This document shows, one piece after another, positions 24,381 through 31,963 of a stretch of DNA of 37,805 nt. Numbering within the stretch: position 1 is the first letter of the stretch; each line of letters begins with the position of its first letter. The notes beneath the pieces are model-generated. The model was not told where the DNA came from and ran no database searches. It saw only the letters and a program-made list of their open reading frames with translations. The translations under genes and the position numbers were made by a program. The DNA comes from Heyndrickxia sporothermodurans (lineage in GTDB: Bacteria > Bacillota > Bacilli > Bacillales > Bacillaceae_C): NCBI RefSeq assembly GCF_016785185.1, contig NZ_JAEKDY010000026.1; one strand, written 5' to 3'.

Positions 24381-24403
24381 ACAGAAGGGATACCCCCTTC
24401 TGT
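24381..24403 (+). terminator. Short hairpin before the helicase gene (attenuator-like)
   Basis: A perfect 9-bp stem, ACAGAAGGG (24381-24389) with CCCTTCTGT (24395-24403), lies just before the helicase ribosome-binding site (AAAGGAG). It lacks a good T run, so it may only dampen readthrough. Confidence 0.5.
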
Positions 24404-24422
24404 TGTAAAGGAGAAAGCGCTA

Positions 24423-26117
24423 ATGAAACAGACAAAGGAAGTTTTAACAAAAGAAGTATCGCCATACCTTTCACGTTACAAGGTTCGCAAAGTAAAGTTG
24501 CTTGAAAGAAGTGAAAGAATAAGAAAACTGCTTGAAGGAATTCATATGAAAGAAAATCTTTCGATGTTGGTAACGGCTTTGTATAAGATTGTCGGCTCAG
24601 AAAGCCTTCAATATTTTAAGGCATTGCTTTTTGGTTTTAGCCGTTTTCCAAACTATGAATCTACAAAGATGTTTGAATCAGCGGATAAAACTCCGGAGGC
24701 TTTGGTTTCTGATGAACTTTTGGAGGAACTGCAACAGTTGATAAATATTAGAAAAGCGGAAGAGCATGGCTTTCTTTACGATGAAAAAAAGAATAGCTAT
24801 TCCTTCAATGCGAACGTTTTTGCTAAGCAATTCATTCGGAGATGCCATGTTCGGTCAACGAAAGATGGACGGCTTTTCCTTTACCATAAGAAAGGTGTTT
24901 TTGAAGAACCTTCAGAGGTTGAACTTGGCAAAGTGATTCGAACCTTGATGCATGAGGGGCGCTGGAACAGTTGGAATAGTAAAGCGGAGGCAGAGGTAGT
25001 TAAAGTTTTGTTGCGAGAAGCAGACACAGTGGATGAGATGAATACCATGCGAAACTTCATTAATCTGAAAAATGGGATGTTGAGTTTGGATAGATTTGAA
25101 CTACTTCCCCACCACCCGAGTTATTTATCAACGGTGCAATTGCCAATTGAATATGAACCAAAAGCTGTTGCTCCAACCTTTGAGCAGTTTCTAAAGGGGA
25201 TTACAAAAGATGACGAAGAACTCATTCAGGTTCATCAGGAAATTTTAGGCTACCTTTTATCAGCTGAAACAAAAGCGGAAAAGGCATTCTTCTTTTACGG
25301 TAGCGGTGGAAATGGTAAGAGTGTCCTTGTTTCCATAATTACTCGGTTGGTGGGAGGAGAAAATGTAAGTAGCATACCGTTGGCTGAATTCGGCAAGCAG
25401 TTCGGTCTTGAAGGTTTAGTCAATAAATCAGTAAATATTGCTGCTGAAAATGAAATGGGTGGTAATGCGTTAAAGACAGAGAACTTTAAAGCCATTGTGA
25501 GTGGTGACACCATTACCATAAATATCAAATATCATCCCTCTATAAGCTATAAACCACATTGCAAACTCGTCTTTGTTGTTAATGCCCTACCTGATTCAAT
25601 GGATGTGACTCATGGTTTTTTTAGGAAGTTGGTAATTGTCCCATTCCCCCAGAAATTTGAATCGGATGAACAGGACAAAGAACTTACTGACAAATTACTA
25701 GTAGAATTACCTGGGATATTGAACTGGGCAATTATAGGGCTAAAAAGATTACGGGAAAATAACTACCAATTTAGCTACTGTACAGCAATTGAAGAATGCC
25801 ATCGAACTTATAACGTAGAACAGAATCCTGTAAGGGAGTTTTTCCTTGAACATATTGTTCTCAAAGAAGGTGCTCGTATAAGACAATCTGATTTTCATGA
25901 TATTTATTTACGGTGGTTGAACGAGCAAGGGATTGACGACAAAGGAACTAAATCCCGACAAAAGTTTTGGAGATACTTCAAAATCGTTCTTGCAAATGAG
26001 GGGATTCCAATTGTGACAAAGAAAGTCAGGGGAACAGTTTATTTCGAAGGAATGGAATTTGTGAGGTTAGAAAACCTTCCAACCCTAGCCTTAAATGGAG
26101 AAATCATTCAGTTTTAG
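24423..26117 (+). CDS. SF3/D5-type replicative helicase of the element (Cch/P4-primase-like)
   Basis: The 564-residue protein is a D5/P4-type superfamily 3 helicase, the class of initiator helicases used by SCC, SaPI and P4-like elements. N-terminal residues 1-200 contain a D5_N-like region. The motor follows: Walker A GSGGNGKSVLV near 293, a Walker-B-like acidic segment (NIAAENEMGG) and motif C (KLVFVVNALPD) with the sensor Asn. The C-terminal ~110 residues (NPVREFFLEHIV onward) look like the winged-helix domain typical of the family. No primase catalytic domain is recognisable, so it may act as helicase only. The stop codon lies inside the left arm of a G-rich inverted repeat. Confidence 0.9.
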   Translation: MKQTKEVLTKEVSPYLSRYKVRKVKLLERSERIRKLLEGIHMKENLSMLVTALYKIVGSESLQYFKALLFGFSRFPNYESTKMFESADKTPEALVSDELLEELQQLINIRKAEEHGFLYDEKKNSYSFNANVFAKQFIRRCHVRSTKDGRLFLYHKKGVFEEPSEVELGKVIRTLMHEGRWNSWNSKAEAEVVKVLLREADTVDEMNTMRNFINLKNGMLSLDRFELLPHHPSYLSTVQLPIEYEPKAVAPTFEQFLKGITKDDEELIQVHQEILGYLLSAETKAEKAFFFYGSGGNGKSVLVSIITRLVGGENVSSIPLAEFGKQFGLEGLVNKSVNIAAENEMGGNALKTENFKAIVSGDTITINIKYHPSISYKPHCKLVFVVNALPDSMDVTHGFFRKLVIVPFPQKFESDEQDKELTDKLLVELPGILNWAIIGLKRLRENNYQFSYCTAIEECHRTYNVEQNPVREFFLEHIVLKEGARIRQSDFHDIYLRWLNEQGIDDKGTKSRQKFWRYFKIVLANEGIPIVTKKVRGTVYFEGMEFVRLENLPTLALNGEIIQF

Positions 26118-26225
26118 GGGGGAGGGGGAGTACAAAAACAAAAATTCTGGTAAGGGAAAGGATAAAGGGAGCAATAAATATGTAAAGTATCCATTTTACT
26201 CCCCACCCCTCCCCCTTTCCTAAAA
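26112..26225. repeat. G-run/C-run inverted repeat between helicase and recombinase genes
   Basis: The left arm (26112-26132) begins TTTTAGG and carries runs of six and five G. The right arm (26198-26225) is largely complementary, with C-runs and the ending CCTAAAA. About 65 bases of A-rich DNA separate them. The G-rich arm could also form stacked-G structures. It may be a terminator, a barrier or part of a replication origin. No T run follows the right arm. Confidence 0.75.
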
Positions 26226-26275
26226 TCATATGCAAAATGAAATATATATTATTACTACGACGAGGAGAGCTTGCC

Positions 26276-26392
26276 ATGAACGAAAAAGAAGGTTCTATCT
26301 ACGAATATCAAAATCTTTTAGACATGTTAGCAGAAATGGTCACAGAATACCTTACAAAACACCCCAAAGGAGGAGATTCCAATGATAAGTAG
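26276..26392 (+). CDS. Small hypothetical protein upstream of the recombinase pair
   Basis: A 38-residue frame begins at ATG 26276 after GAGGAGAG and reads MNEKEGSIYEYQNLLDMLAE..., ending NDK-stop. It is predicted helical and acidic in its first half, and its last 11 bases overlap the next gene, whose ribosome-binding site (AAAGGAGGAG) lies within it. Overlap on both the coding and signal level argues that it is translated. A small conserved gene ahead of ccr genes also exists in SCC elements; I cannot say whether it is related. Confidence 0.65.
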   Translation: MNEKEGSIYEYQNLLDMLAEMVTEYLTKHPKGGDSNDK

Positions 26393-26945
26393 AGATGAAA
26401 CTGCACAGCAGAACCAAGACAAGATAGTAATTTACACAAGAAATACATCGTGGACCCAACCCGAGGGGTACAGAATTCATCGAGACGTTCAGGTCTTAAA
26501 AGACAAGTGTGAGCGGGCTGGATATCAAGTCAGTAGAGTCTACTGGGAACCAAGCTCGGAATCTCACGGGAAAAGAAGAAATGTTTTGAAGCGAATATTG
26601 GAGGATGCTGCTAAAGGCTTGTTCGGGGTAGTTGTTGTTTGGGATGTATTTACACTTTCTCCTGATGGGGAAGAGCTTCAACAAATAGAAAGAGAGCTTG
26701 CAAGATATGGTGTGGAGATTTGTTCAGTAACGGAACCTTTCGACACTTCCACACAAGAAGGATTGAGGGTGTTTGAATACATGTGCAAATTACTCAATAC
26801 GAGACACTTAAGATTAGCAGCCATGCAAGGAATTCCTTTGTCGCAGGTAGCTTGGTGGTTAATTGAAGGTTTAATTGAAGATGAAAACAAGAAAGGGGGT
26901 GAACATGATGCCGAACTCAGCGAGACAGCTACACGACCAGCTTGA
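26382..26945 (+). CDS. Degenerate serine-recombinase catalytic domain (predicted inactive paralogue)
   Basis: The 187-residue product has the resolvase fold of large serine recombinases. KIVIYTRNTSWTQPEGY aligns with the neighbour's AAIYARVSTLEQAEEGY, and GVVVVWDVFTLSPDGEELQ with ELVLVWKVNRFSRKTKDLL. At the nucleophile position the Ser is a Thr (Thr22), and both arginines of the NRxxR-type motif are Thr and Pro. It ends after the catalytic domain; there is no zinc ribbon or DNA-binding recombinase domain. It is therefore predicted to be catalytically dead. It overlaps the 38-residue gene upstream and the full recombinase downstream (41 bases), so all three are probably co-translated. A role as a dimerisation partner or directionality factor is inferred; decay of a former ccrA-like gene is the alternative. 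Confidence 0.82.
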   Translation: MISRDETAQQNQDKIVIYTRNTSWTQPEGYRIHRDVQVLKDKCERAGYQVSRVYWEPSSESHGKRRNVLKRILEDAAKGLFGVVVVWDVFTLSPDGEELQQIERELARYGVEICSVTEPFDTSTQEGLRVFEYMCKLLNTRHLRLAAMQGIPLSQVAWWLIEGLIEDENKKGGEHDAELSETATRPA

Positions 26946-28596
26946 CCAATTTAGCCGAACTGGAACACAGAAAAGAGCAGCTATCTATGCCCGAGTCTCC
27001 ACGTTGGAACAGGCAGAAGAAGGATACAGTATTGACGAACAGGTACGAGTTCTGAGAGAAATGTGCGAGCGAGAAGGTTACGTTGTTCATAAGGAATACG
27101 TGGACAGAGGTAAAAGTGGAAAAAATATTAAAGGTAGACCTGCTTTACAACAACTACTGCATGATGCTAATAGTAAAGACTTTGAATTAGTGCTTGTTTG
27201 GAAGGTGAATCGTTTTTCTCGAAAGACGAAAGATTTGCTTAATATTGTTGAAGAACTTGAAGGGAAAAATATTGTTTTTCGCTCATATACTGAAAACTAT
27301 GAAACAGCAACTCCTGCTGGAAAAATGCAGTTTCGTATGTTAGCAGTCATTGCTGAATTTGAACGAGACAATATCGCTCAAAACGTAAAAATGGGGATGT
27401 TGGCACGAGCAAAGGAAGGTTCCTGGAATGGCGGTCAGGTGCTTGGTTATGATGTCGTAAGCGTTCCAGGAGAGAATCGTAAAAGAAAGCTATCTACCCT
27501 TGTGATTAATCCAACAGAAGCTCAAACGGTTCGAAAGGTATTTGACCTTTACGTTGAGGGGAATGGCTACAAATCCATCGCAAACAAACTCAACAATGAA
27601 GGACACCGGACAAAAAAGAACAAAGACTTCTCCATCAACGGGGTAAAAACGATTCTAAGCAATCCCCTGTATGCAGGATTTATTCGCTACAATGTCCGGA
27701 GAGATTGGAACGAGAAGAGAAGAAACAATATTAATCCTAACCCTGTAATTGAAAAGGGGCAGCACGAAGCTATCATTTCAGAAGAAACATGGGAAAAAGC
27801 AAAAAATATCATGGCGAGTAGAAGCGGCAAGCCTAATCGAATACATGACGGCGAGTTCCCTCTCACTGGTATCATGAAGTGTCCTGCATGTGGTGCAGGA
27901 ATGGTGATTGGAAGGACAACAAATACACTCAAAGACGGAACAAAAAAGGTTCTGGAGTATTATGTATGTGGAGCTTGGAAGAATAAAGGTTCAGCAGTTT
28001 GTCGCTCGAATGGAGTAAGAACGGATTATGCAGACCCTTATGTACTTGAAAAGCTATCAAACATAGCCACTAGTGATGTGCTTATAGAGCAAATTGTTGA
28101 ACGTATTAATAACAAGAAAGAACGAGATTCTTCTCCGCTCCAACACGAATATGAGACCTTGAAAAAGGCACTAGAATCCAATCAACAAAAGAAAGAGAAA
28201 GTCCTTGGTTTGTACGAAGATGATTTGATTCAAAAAGCAGACCTTGTGCACCGACTATCCACTTTGAATGAAGAAAAGGAACGACTTGAAGAAAGACTAT
28301 CTCCAATTGAATTGCAAATGGGGGAAGGTGGTACACAGCTCATAAACTTTTTAATGGTCAAACAGGTCATGCAGAACTTCAAAAGTGCCTATAAAGAGTC
28401 ATTGACCAGAGAGCAGAGGAAAAGGCTGATGCACCTGCTCATCCGTCAAATCACCATCAATGAGAACCGAAAGATTGATACGATACAAATACAACTCAAT
28501 AAAGAAGTTGCAAAACACTTCACCTTTAAAGGGGGAGAGGATTCATCTATTACGGATGAGTTCTCTCCCCCTTTTTCTATTTTAATTAACCTATAA
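26905..28596 (+). CDS. Large serine recombinase (Ccr-like) of the element
   Basis: About 563 residues of a large serine recombinase that should excise and integrate the element at rlmH. The catalytic domain has YARVSTLEQ with nucleophile Ser32, VWKVNRFSR and the long E-helix region (MLAVIAEFERDNIAQNVKMGM). A recombinase domain follows (VRKVFDLYVEGNGYKSIANKLN), then a zinc ribbon with CPACG and C..C near residues 330-370, and a coiled coil (about 440-500). I start at ATG 26905 (or 26908), just after AAGGGGGTG; a TTG at 26875 is less likely. It overlaps the degenerate recombinase gene. Staphylococcal CcrA/B/C are of similar size and architecture. A terminator-like hairpin lies before its stop codon. 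Confidence 0.93.
   Translation: MMPNSARQLHDQLDQFSRTGTQKRAAIYARVSTLEQAEEGYSIDEQVRVLREMCEREGYVVHKEYVDRGKSGKNIKGRPALQQLLHDANSKDFELVLVWKVNRFSRKTKDLLNIVEELEGKNIVFRSYTENYETATPAGKMQFRMLAVIAEFERDNIAQNVKMGMLARAKEGSWNGGQVLGYDVVSVPGENRKRKLSTLVINPTEAQTVRKVFDLYVEGNGYKSIANKLNNEGHRTKKNKDFSINGVKTILSNPLYAGFIRYNVRRDWNEKRRNNINPNPVIEKGQHEAIISEETWEKAKNIMASRSGKPNRIHDGEFPLTGIMKCPACGAGMVIGRTTNTLKDGTKKVLEYYVCGAWKNKGSAVCRSNGVRTDYADPYVLEKLSNIATSDVLIEQIVERINNKKERDSSPLQHEYETLKKALESNQQKKEKVLGLYEDDLIQKADLVHRLSTLNEEKERLEERLSPIELQMGEGGTQLINFLMVKQVMQNFKSAYKESLTREQRKRLMHLLIRQITINENRKIDTIQIQLNKEVAKHFTFKGGEDSSITDEFSPPFSILINL
28528..28576 (+). terminator. Strong terminator hairpin inside the 3' end of the recombinase gene
   Basis: AAAGGGGGAGAG (28528-28539) pairs with CTCTCCCCCTTT (28563-28574), with an inner TCATC/GATGA stem, followed by T-rich DNA. 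The recombinase stop codon is at 28594-28596, downstream of the predicted end of transcription. Confidence 0.75.
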
Positions 28597-28613
28597 AAAG
28601 GAGCAAATAACCT

Positions 28614-28904
28614 ATGAGCATTATTAATGTATTCAGGAATTACATGGAGGAGCATCACCCACATTTAGCACGGAAGGAATGGAAAGCGGACGTTAGAACT
28701 CTTTCAGTGGATGATATAAGCAACGAAGCGGTAAAGGCTACTATTCCAGATGAAAATAGCCCAGAACTAACATGTTGGGTATTCTTCTACGATGGCGGTG
28801 CATCAAACGTTGTGTACTTATTACAGGATAAGCATGGTTTGAAGGATATCGGAATTGGTCTGTTGAAAGATGGTGAACTTGTTAAGCCTATTAGTTTTAT
28901 ATAA
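28614..28904 (+). CDS. Hypothetical protein downstream of the recombinase
   Basis: I do not recognise this 96-residue protein. It is soluble, with an N-terminal basic helix (FRNYMEEHHPHLARKEWK), a middle strand-rich part (LTCWVFFYDGGASNVVYLLQDKHG) and a C-terminus DGELVKPISFI. The ATG follows AAAAGGAG. It lies 17 bases after the recombinase stop codon. Because a terminator hairpin precedes the gene, expression may depend on readthrough or on a promoter not identified here. Confidence 0.7.
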   Translation: MSIINVFRNYMEEHHPHLARKEWKADVRTLSVDDISNEAVKATIPDENSPELTCWVFFYDGGASNVVYLLQDKHGLKDIGIGLLKDGELVKPISFI

Positions 28905-28966
28905 AAATCCGGCAGGAAGAACAGTAGCACAATTAACTATGTTTATACATTAGAGAGGTTGGCTTT

Positions 28967-28990
28967 AAAAGAGCTTTCGTCTCTTTTTTC
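28967..28990 (+). terminator. Short terminator hairpin
   Basis: AAAAGAG pairs with CTCTTTT around CTTTCGT, followed by T. It ends the 96-residue gene. Confidence 0.65.
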
Positions 28991-29022
28991 GTGCGTAATT
29001 TTACCGTAAAGGAGGTGAGTGT

Positions 29023-29121
29023 ATGTCACCGATTAGTTTATTTAAGGCAGGAGTTATGTTTGGACTAACTATTTATACAATAGCTAAAAAGGGATTTATG
29101 GATGATAAAATGCGAGCTTAA
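29023..29121 (+). CDS. Small membrane peptide (32 residues)
   Basis: ATG 29023 follows an excellent ribosome-binding site (AAAGGAGGTGAG). The peptide MSPISLFKAGVMFGLTIYTI... has one hydrophobic stretch (about residues 5-21) and a charged tail (KKGFMDDKMRA). It is the first of several tiny membrane peptides in the right arm of the element. I do not recognise it. Confidence 0.55.
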   Translation: MSPISLFKAGVMFGLTIYTIAKKGFMDDKMRA

Positions 29122-29168
29122 AAGAATTTAAAAATAAGGGGTTAAAAGACTGGAAGAAGGTGGTTGTA

Positions 29169-29240
29169 TTGCCATATTTCTTATTAGGAACTGTTGTAGG
29201 AATTGTTGTCTGTGTGGTAACAGAGCGTACTCAAAAGTAA
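29169..29240 (+). CDS. Small hydrophobic peptide, paralogue of the one at 31794
   Basis: From TTG 29169, after AAGGTGG, the frame encodes 23 residues beginning MPYFLLGTVVGIVVCV and ending TERTQK. The same pattern occurs 2.6 kb downstream (MPYFVLGTLVGLVTSL, ending DVSQRR). Conservation at the protein level in two separate copies supports translation. It is a single membrane-spanning helix with a short polar tail. The function is unknown; such peptides can be toxins or membrane-protein regulators. Confidence 0.5.
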   Translation: MPYFLLGTVVGIVVCVVTERTQK

Positions 29241-29255
29241 CCGGAGGCTAAGAAT

Positions 29256-29573
29256 ATGAAAAGAATTCAAAATAAAATGGAGTTATTATCAATTAAAAAA
29301 GAACTTCATGATGACTTGATACAGTATCTAATGGAGGAATTTTACGGTCTATATGAATATCTAAGCAATGGTGAAAATATAGAAGAATTTACGCTCCCTT
29401 TCTGTCAGGCGATGATGGTATTAGAAACAGAAAAAGAATTAGCTGAACTAACTAGAAACCAAATAGAACTAGAATTTATGGAGGAAGTTTGTTTGAAAAG
29501 CATAATAGTATTACGAATTGGTATAAGGCAATCAGATGATATTCAGCTTTGCTACGCTATTATTAAAGTTTGA
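29256..29573 (+). CDS. Hypothetical protein, 105 residues
   Basis: I do not recognise this gene. ATG 29256 follows CCGGAGG. The product is mostly predicted helical and acidic (KKELHDDLIQYLMEEFYGLYEYLSNGENIEEF; LETEKELAELTRNQIELEFMEEV), with a short hydrophobic strand near the C-terminus (SIIVLRIGI). It is soluble and has no catalytic signature. It lies 15 bases after the small hydrophobic peptide and may be co-transcribed with it. Confidence 0.7.
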   Translation: MKRIQNKMELLSIKKELHDDLIQYLMEEFYGLYEYLSNGENIEEFTLPFCQAMMVLETEKELAELTRNQIELEFMEEVCLKSIIVLRIGIRQSDDIQLCYAIIKV

Positions 29574-29664
29574 AAAAATATATTATTAAAAAAATCTCCA
29601 CCCTATCATCCAACTTTTGTATTAAAATAGGACTGGAAAATTTATCCTATGCAGGAGGAAGATT

Positions 29665-30284
29665 ATGTCCGATAATCAATTAACAGAAGGTAAAGTGGGA
29701 AAATTATTAGATTGGGCTTATGAAAAATCTATCAATGGGATACCAGGAACGGATACAGCCTATGAACTAGCTGAAAATTTTATGGCAAAGCGCGATTCCA
29801 CAGATAATGCTATTAACAGTCTAGTTCGCTGGCAGAATACTAAATCTGCAACGAGTGGATTTTTAACAGGTTTAGGAGGATTGATTATTTTACCAGTAGC
29901 CATACCAGCCAATATAGTTTCTGTCACTTATGTACAAATGAGAACGATTGAGCAATTGCCCATATGAGAGGATATGATTTAAAAGATGACCAAGTAAAAA
30001 CATTCATCTTTGTCTGTTTAACAGGTCAGTCAGCTTCAGATATTTTAAAAACAGGCTGGAATTAAAGCAGGAACTGCACTTACCAAGCTATCAAGAAAAT
30101 ACCAGGGGAAATTATTAAATCAATAAATAAAGCAGTTGGTTTTAGACTAGTCACTAAGTTCGGAGAAAAAGGTGTTGTTAACCTTGGTAAAGCTGTACCT
30201 CTAATAGGTGGTTTTATTGGAGGAACTGTAGATGGAATTGTGACAAATATCATTGGAAAAACAGCTAAGAAAGTATTTATTTAA
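29665..30284 (+). pseudogene. EcsC-family gene broken by three frameshifts
   Basis: The start, after GGAGGAAG, is intact: VGKLLDWAYEKSINGIPGTDTAYELAENF and a hydrophobic SGFLTGLGGLIILPVAIPANIV, then VTYVQMRTI. The frame breaks near 29948 and continues in another frame (AHMRGYDLKDDQVKTFIFVCLTGQSASDILK), shifts again near 30050 (QAGIKAGTALTKLS), and again near 30100 (KKIPGEIIKSINKAVGFRLVTKFGEKG, VPLIGGFIGGTVDGIVTN, ending KKVFI-stop at 30284). Joined, these give a normal EcsC-domain protein of about 205 residues. Three shifts make sequencing error unlikely, so the gene is decaying. The 130 bases after it hold only a short frame (30353-30409). Confidence 0.85.
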
Positions 30285-30418
30285 ATTTGAAAGCAATAAT
30301 TATTAGATTAATTTAAGGATGAGTTTATGATGAGCAAAATTCGCAACTGGCGATGTCTTTTAGTGTATCTGCCTATGGATTAATTAAGGAGACGTTAAAG
30401 AATAAATAACCCAATCTA

Positions 30419-30643
30419 TTAATTGTTTTTACTAATTTTAAAGTCGATAATTTCTCTAATATCTTCAATGTCAAAGGCTTCAGCAATTCTTTCAATATGA
30501 CCGAAATTGATATTTTGACGTTTTTCATTTGCAAGTTCACTTAGCGTAGCATGACGGATATCTGTTAGTCGTGATAATTCACGGATAGAAATATTATGCT
30601 TTTCAGTTAGTTCTTTTATTTTAACGGTCACTTTCTTTTGCAT
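30419..30643 (-). CDS. Small Cro/CI-type HTH regulator
   Basis: The 74-residue protein is a single helix-turn-helix domain of the XRE/Cro-CI type: KIKELTEKHNISIRELSRLTDIRHATLSELANEKRQNINFGHIERIAEAF. There is no C-terminal sensor or oligomerisation domain, as in YozG-like phage and element regulators. It is divergent from the 148-residue gene at 30795, and the region between them has a promoter and repeated GTACC half-sites, so it probably represses that promoter and its own. Confidence 0.88.
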   Translation of the reverse strand: MQKKVTVKIKELTEKHNISIRELSRLTDIRHATLSELANEKRQNINFGHIERIAEAFDIEDIREIIDFKISKNN

Positions 30644-30673
30644 AGCAATTATCCTTTATGGGTTATTTGTCTA

Positions 30674-30742
30674 TTGACTATACGTATAAACGTACCATAT
30701 TATTAGGATATAACTGGTACTTAATTGCGTACCGAAAGTACT
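30674..30742 (+). promoter_or_regulatory. Promoter with GTACC operator-like half-sites
   Basis: TTGACT (30674-30679) and TATTAT (30698-30703), spacer 18, form a rightward promoter. CGTACC (30691-30696), TGGTAC (30715-30720), GTACC (30729-30733) and AGTACT (30737-30742) are arranged as inverted and direct half-sites over it, plausible operators for the divergent Cro/CI-type protein. Confidence 0.55.
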
Positions 30743-30794
30743 AGAAATCAATATCAGAATTATAGATATTAATTAAGTTTAAAGGAGGAGCAGA

Positions 30795-31241
30795 ATGATT
30801 GAAATACAATCCGTTAAACAGCTAGAAGCTGTTGTAATAGGCGGAGTAAAATATATTTGCGAACAGTTTGAACAAGAGAGAATAGTATGCCATCCAATTG
30901 GACAAGTTACTTTCTTGCCATCAAGACCCGAATTTGTTCCACAGGGATTTAGAAAGGGGATTGCATTAGGATGGATGCTTTTATATTCGCTTGATGGTCA
31001 ATCCTGGACATATAATTTTAAGGCTATTTTAAAAGAAGCATTAGAGTCCGATGGGCATTTTTATATTAGTGACTGGAAGCTAAACGTTATTATGAGCGTC
31101 GAACATTACATGATAGATGAAGTTACAGATTTATTAACTACTATATTTGATGACCTAACATTAATAGAGAAATTCCGTTGGAAGGAAACGAGATTAGGAG
31201 AGATAGCATCGTTTCATATTAGTGAATATTTTGCTAGATAA
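30795..31241 (+). CDS. Hypothetical protein, 148 residues
   Basis: I do not recognise this protein. ATG 30795 follows AAAGGAGGAG, an excellent site. It appears soluble: an N-terminal half with short strands (KQLEAVVIGGVKYICEQFEQERIVCHPIGQVTFLP) and a helical C-terminal half (DEVTDLLTTIFDDLTLIEKFRWKETRLGEIASF). It has its own promoter with putative operators for the divergent HTH protein, which suggests tight control. No known toxin or enzyme motif is visible. Confidence 0.75.
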   Translation: MIEIQSVKQLEAVVIGGVKYICEQFEQERIVCHPIGQVTFLPSRPEFVPQGFRKGIALGWMLLYSLDGQSWTYNFKAILKEALESDGHFYISDWKLNVIMSVEHYMIDEVTDLLTTIFDDLTLIEKFRWKETRLGEIASFHISEYFAR

Positions 31242-31301
31242 ATAGGAGCAGTATAGTTTGTAAACACTTTTCAAAATGTATTAATTAGTGGAGGTCTTAG
31301 G

Positions 31302-31517
31302 TTGGAAGTATTTGGTTTAATTGCAGGTCTTATAATTGCGTGGATATTAGTAAGGAATGTTGGTGGAGGAATTGTTACCTTCTTCATTGTATGGACAATA
31401 GCTACTTTCCTATCTGTTATTGCATTAGCCTTATTCGGCTTTTTATTTGGATTAGCTTTGTTTGTGGGCATAATAATAGCATTTATTTTTATGGTAAAGA
31501 AAATTATAGTGGGATAA
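31302..31517 (+). CDS. Small membrane protein (71 residues)
   Basis: The start is TTG 31302, seven bases after AGTGGAGG. The product is almost entirely hydrophobic with two or three membrane helices (EVFGLIAGLIIAWILV; GGIVTFFIVWTIATFLSVIALALFGFLFGLALFVGIIIAFIFMV) and a short lysine-containing end (KKIIVG). I do not recognise it. It lies 19 bases before a second small membrane protein gene, and the two may form one unit. Confidence 0.65.
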   Translation: MEVFGLIAGLIIAWILVRNVGGGIVTFFIVWTIATFLSVIALALFGFLFGLALFVGIIIAFIFMVKKIIVG

Positions 31518-31536
31518 GCTATATGAGGAATTGTAT

Positions 31537-31707
31537 ATGAAGAAATTATGGTTAGCTTTGATTCTGATATTACTCTTACTAATCGTTGCATTTCTCGGAA
31601 CTTTCGGGATTGTAATAATAAGATTAGCGATAATGATTATTTTCAGTCCAGTTACATGGGTAATCTTAATCATAATATATTTTATCAGGAAGAAACAAAG
31701 AAGTTAG
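31537..31707 (+). CDS. Small membrane protein (56 residues)
   Basis: ATG 31537 opens a frame reading MKKLWLALILILLLLIVAFLG, then a second hydrophobic helix (VTWVILIIIYFI) and a basic tail (RKKQRS). Two membrane helices with a positive C-terminus are predicted. GAGG about 12 bases upstream is a modest ribosome-binding site. It follows the 71-residue membrane protein. The function is unknown. Confidence 0.55.
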   Translation: MKKLWLALILILLLLIVAFLGTFGIVIIRLAIMIIFSPVTWVILIIIYFIRKKQRS

Positions 31708-31793
31708 TACAGAAATAACAACCAATGTGAGAATGGCTGATAAAAGCTATTCTCTTTTTTATTTAGGTACTTAAAATGAAGGGAGAGAGGGAT

Positions 31794-31868
31794 ATGCCTT
31801 ATTTTGTATTGGGTACATTAGTTGGGCTAGTTACTAGTTTAGTGTCAGATGTTTCGCAGAGAAGATGA
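31794..31868 (+). CDS. Small hydrophobic peptide, paralogue of the one at 29169
   Basis: ATG 31794, close after GAGAGAGG, encodes 24 residues beginning MPYFVLGTLVGLVTSL and ending DVSQRR. An in-frame ATG at 31776 would add six residues. It matches the pattern MPYF-x-LGT-x-VG-x-V of the peptide at 29169. It is one membrane helix with a short basic end. It precedes the TIR gene by about 95 bases of AT-rich DNA that probably contains the TIR promoter. Confidence 0.5.
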   Translation: MPYFVLGTLVGLVTSLVSDVSQRR

Positions 31869-31963
31869 AGGAATTATAGAAAATTGAAAAAAATTCTCTT
31901 ATATTGTAAAATGGAAACGTATGTTTGTTTTATGTTTTTTATTATATCTAAGAGGGTGTATTT

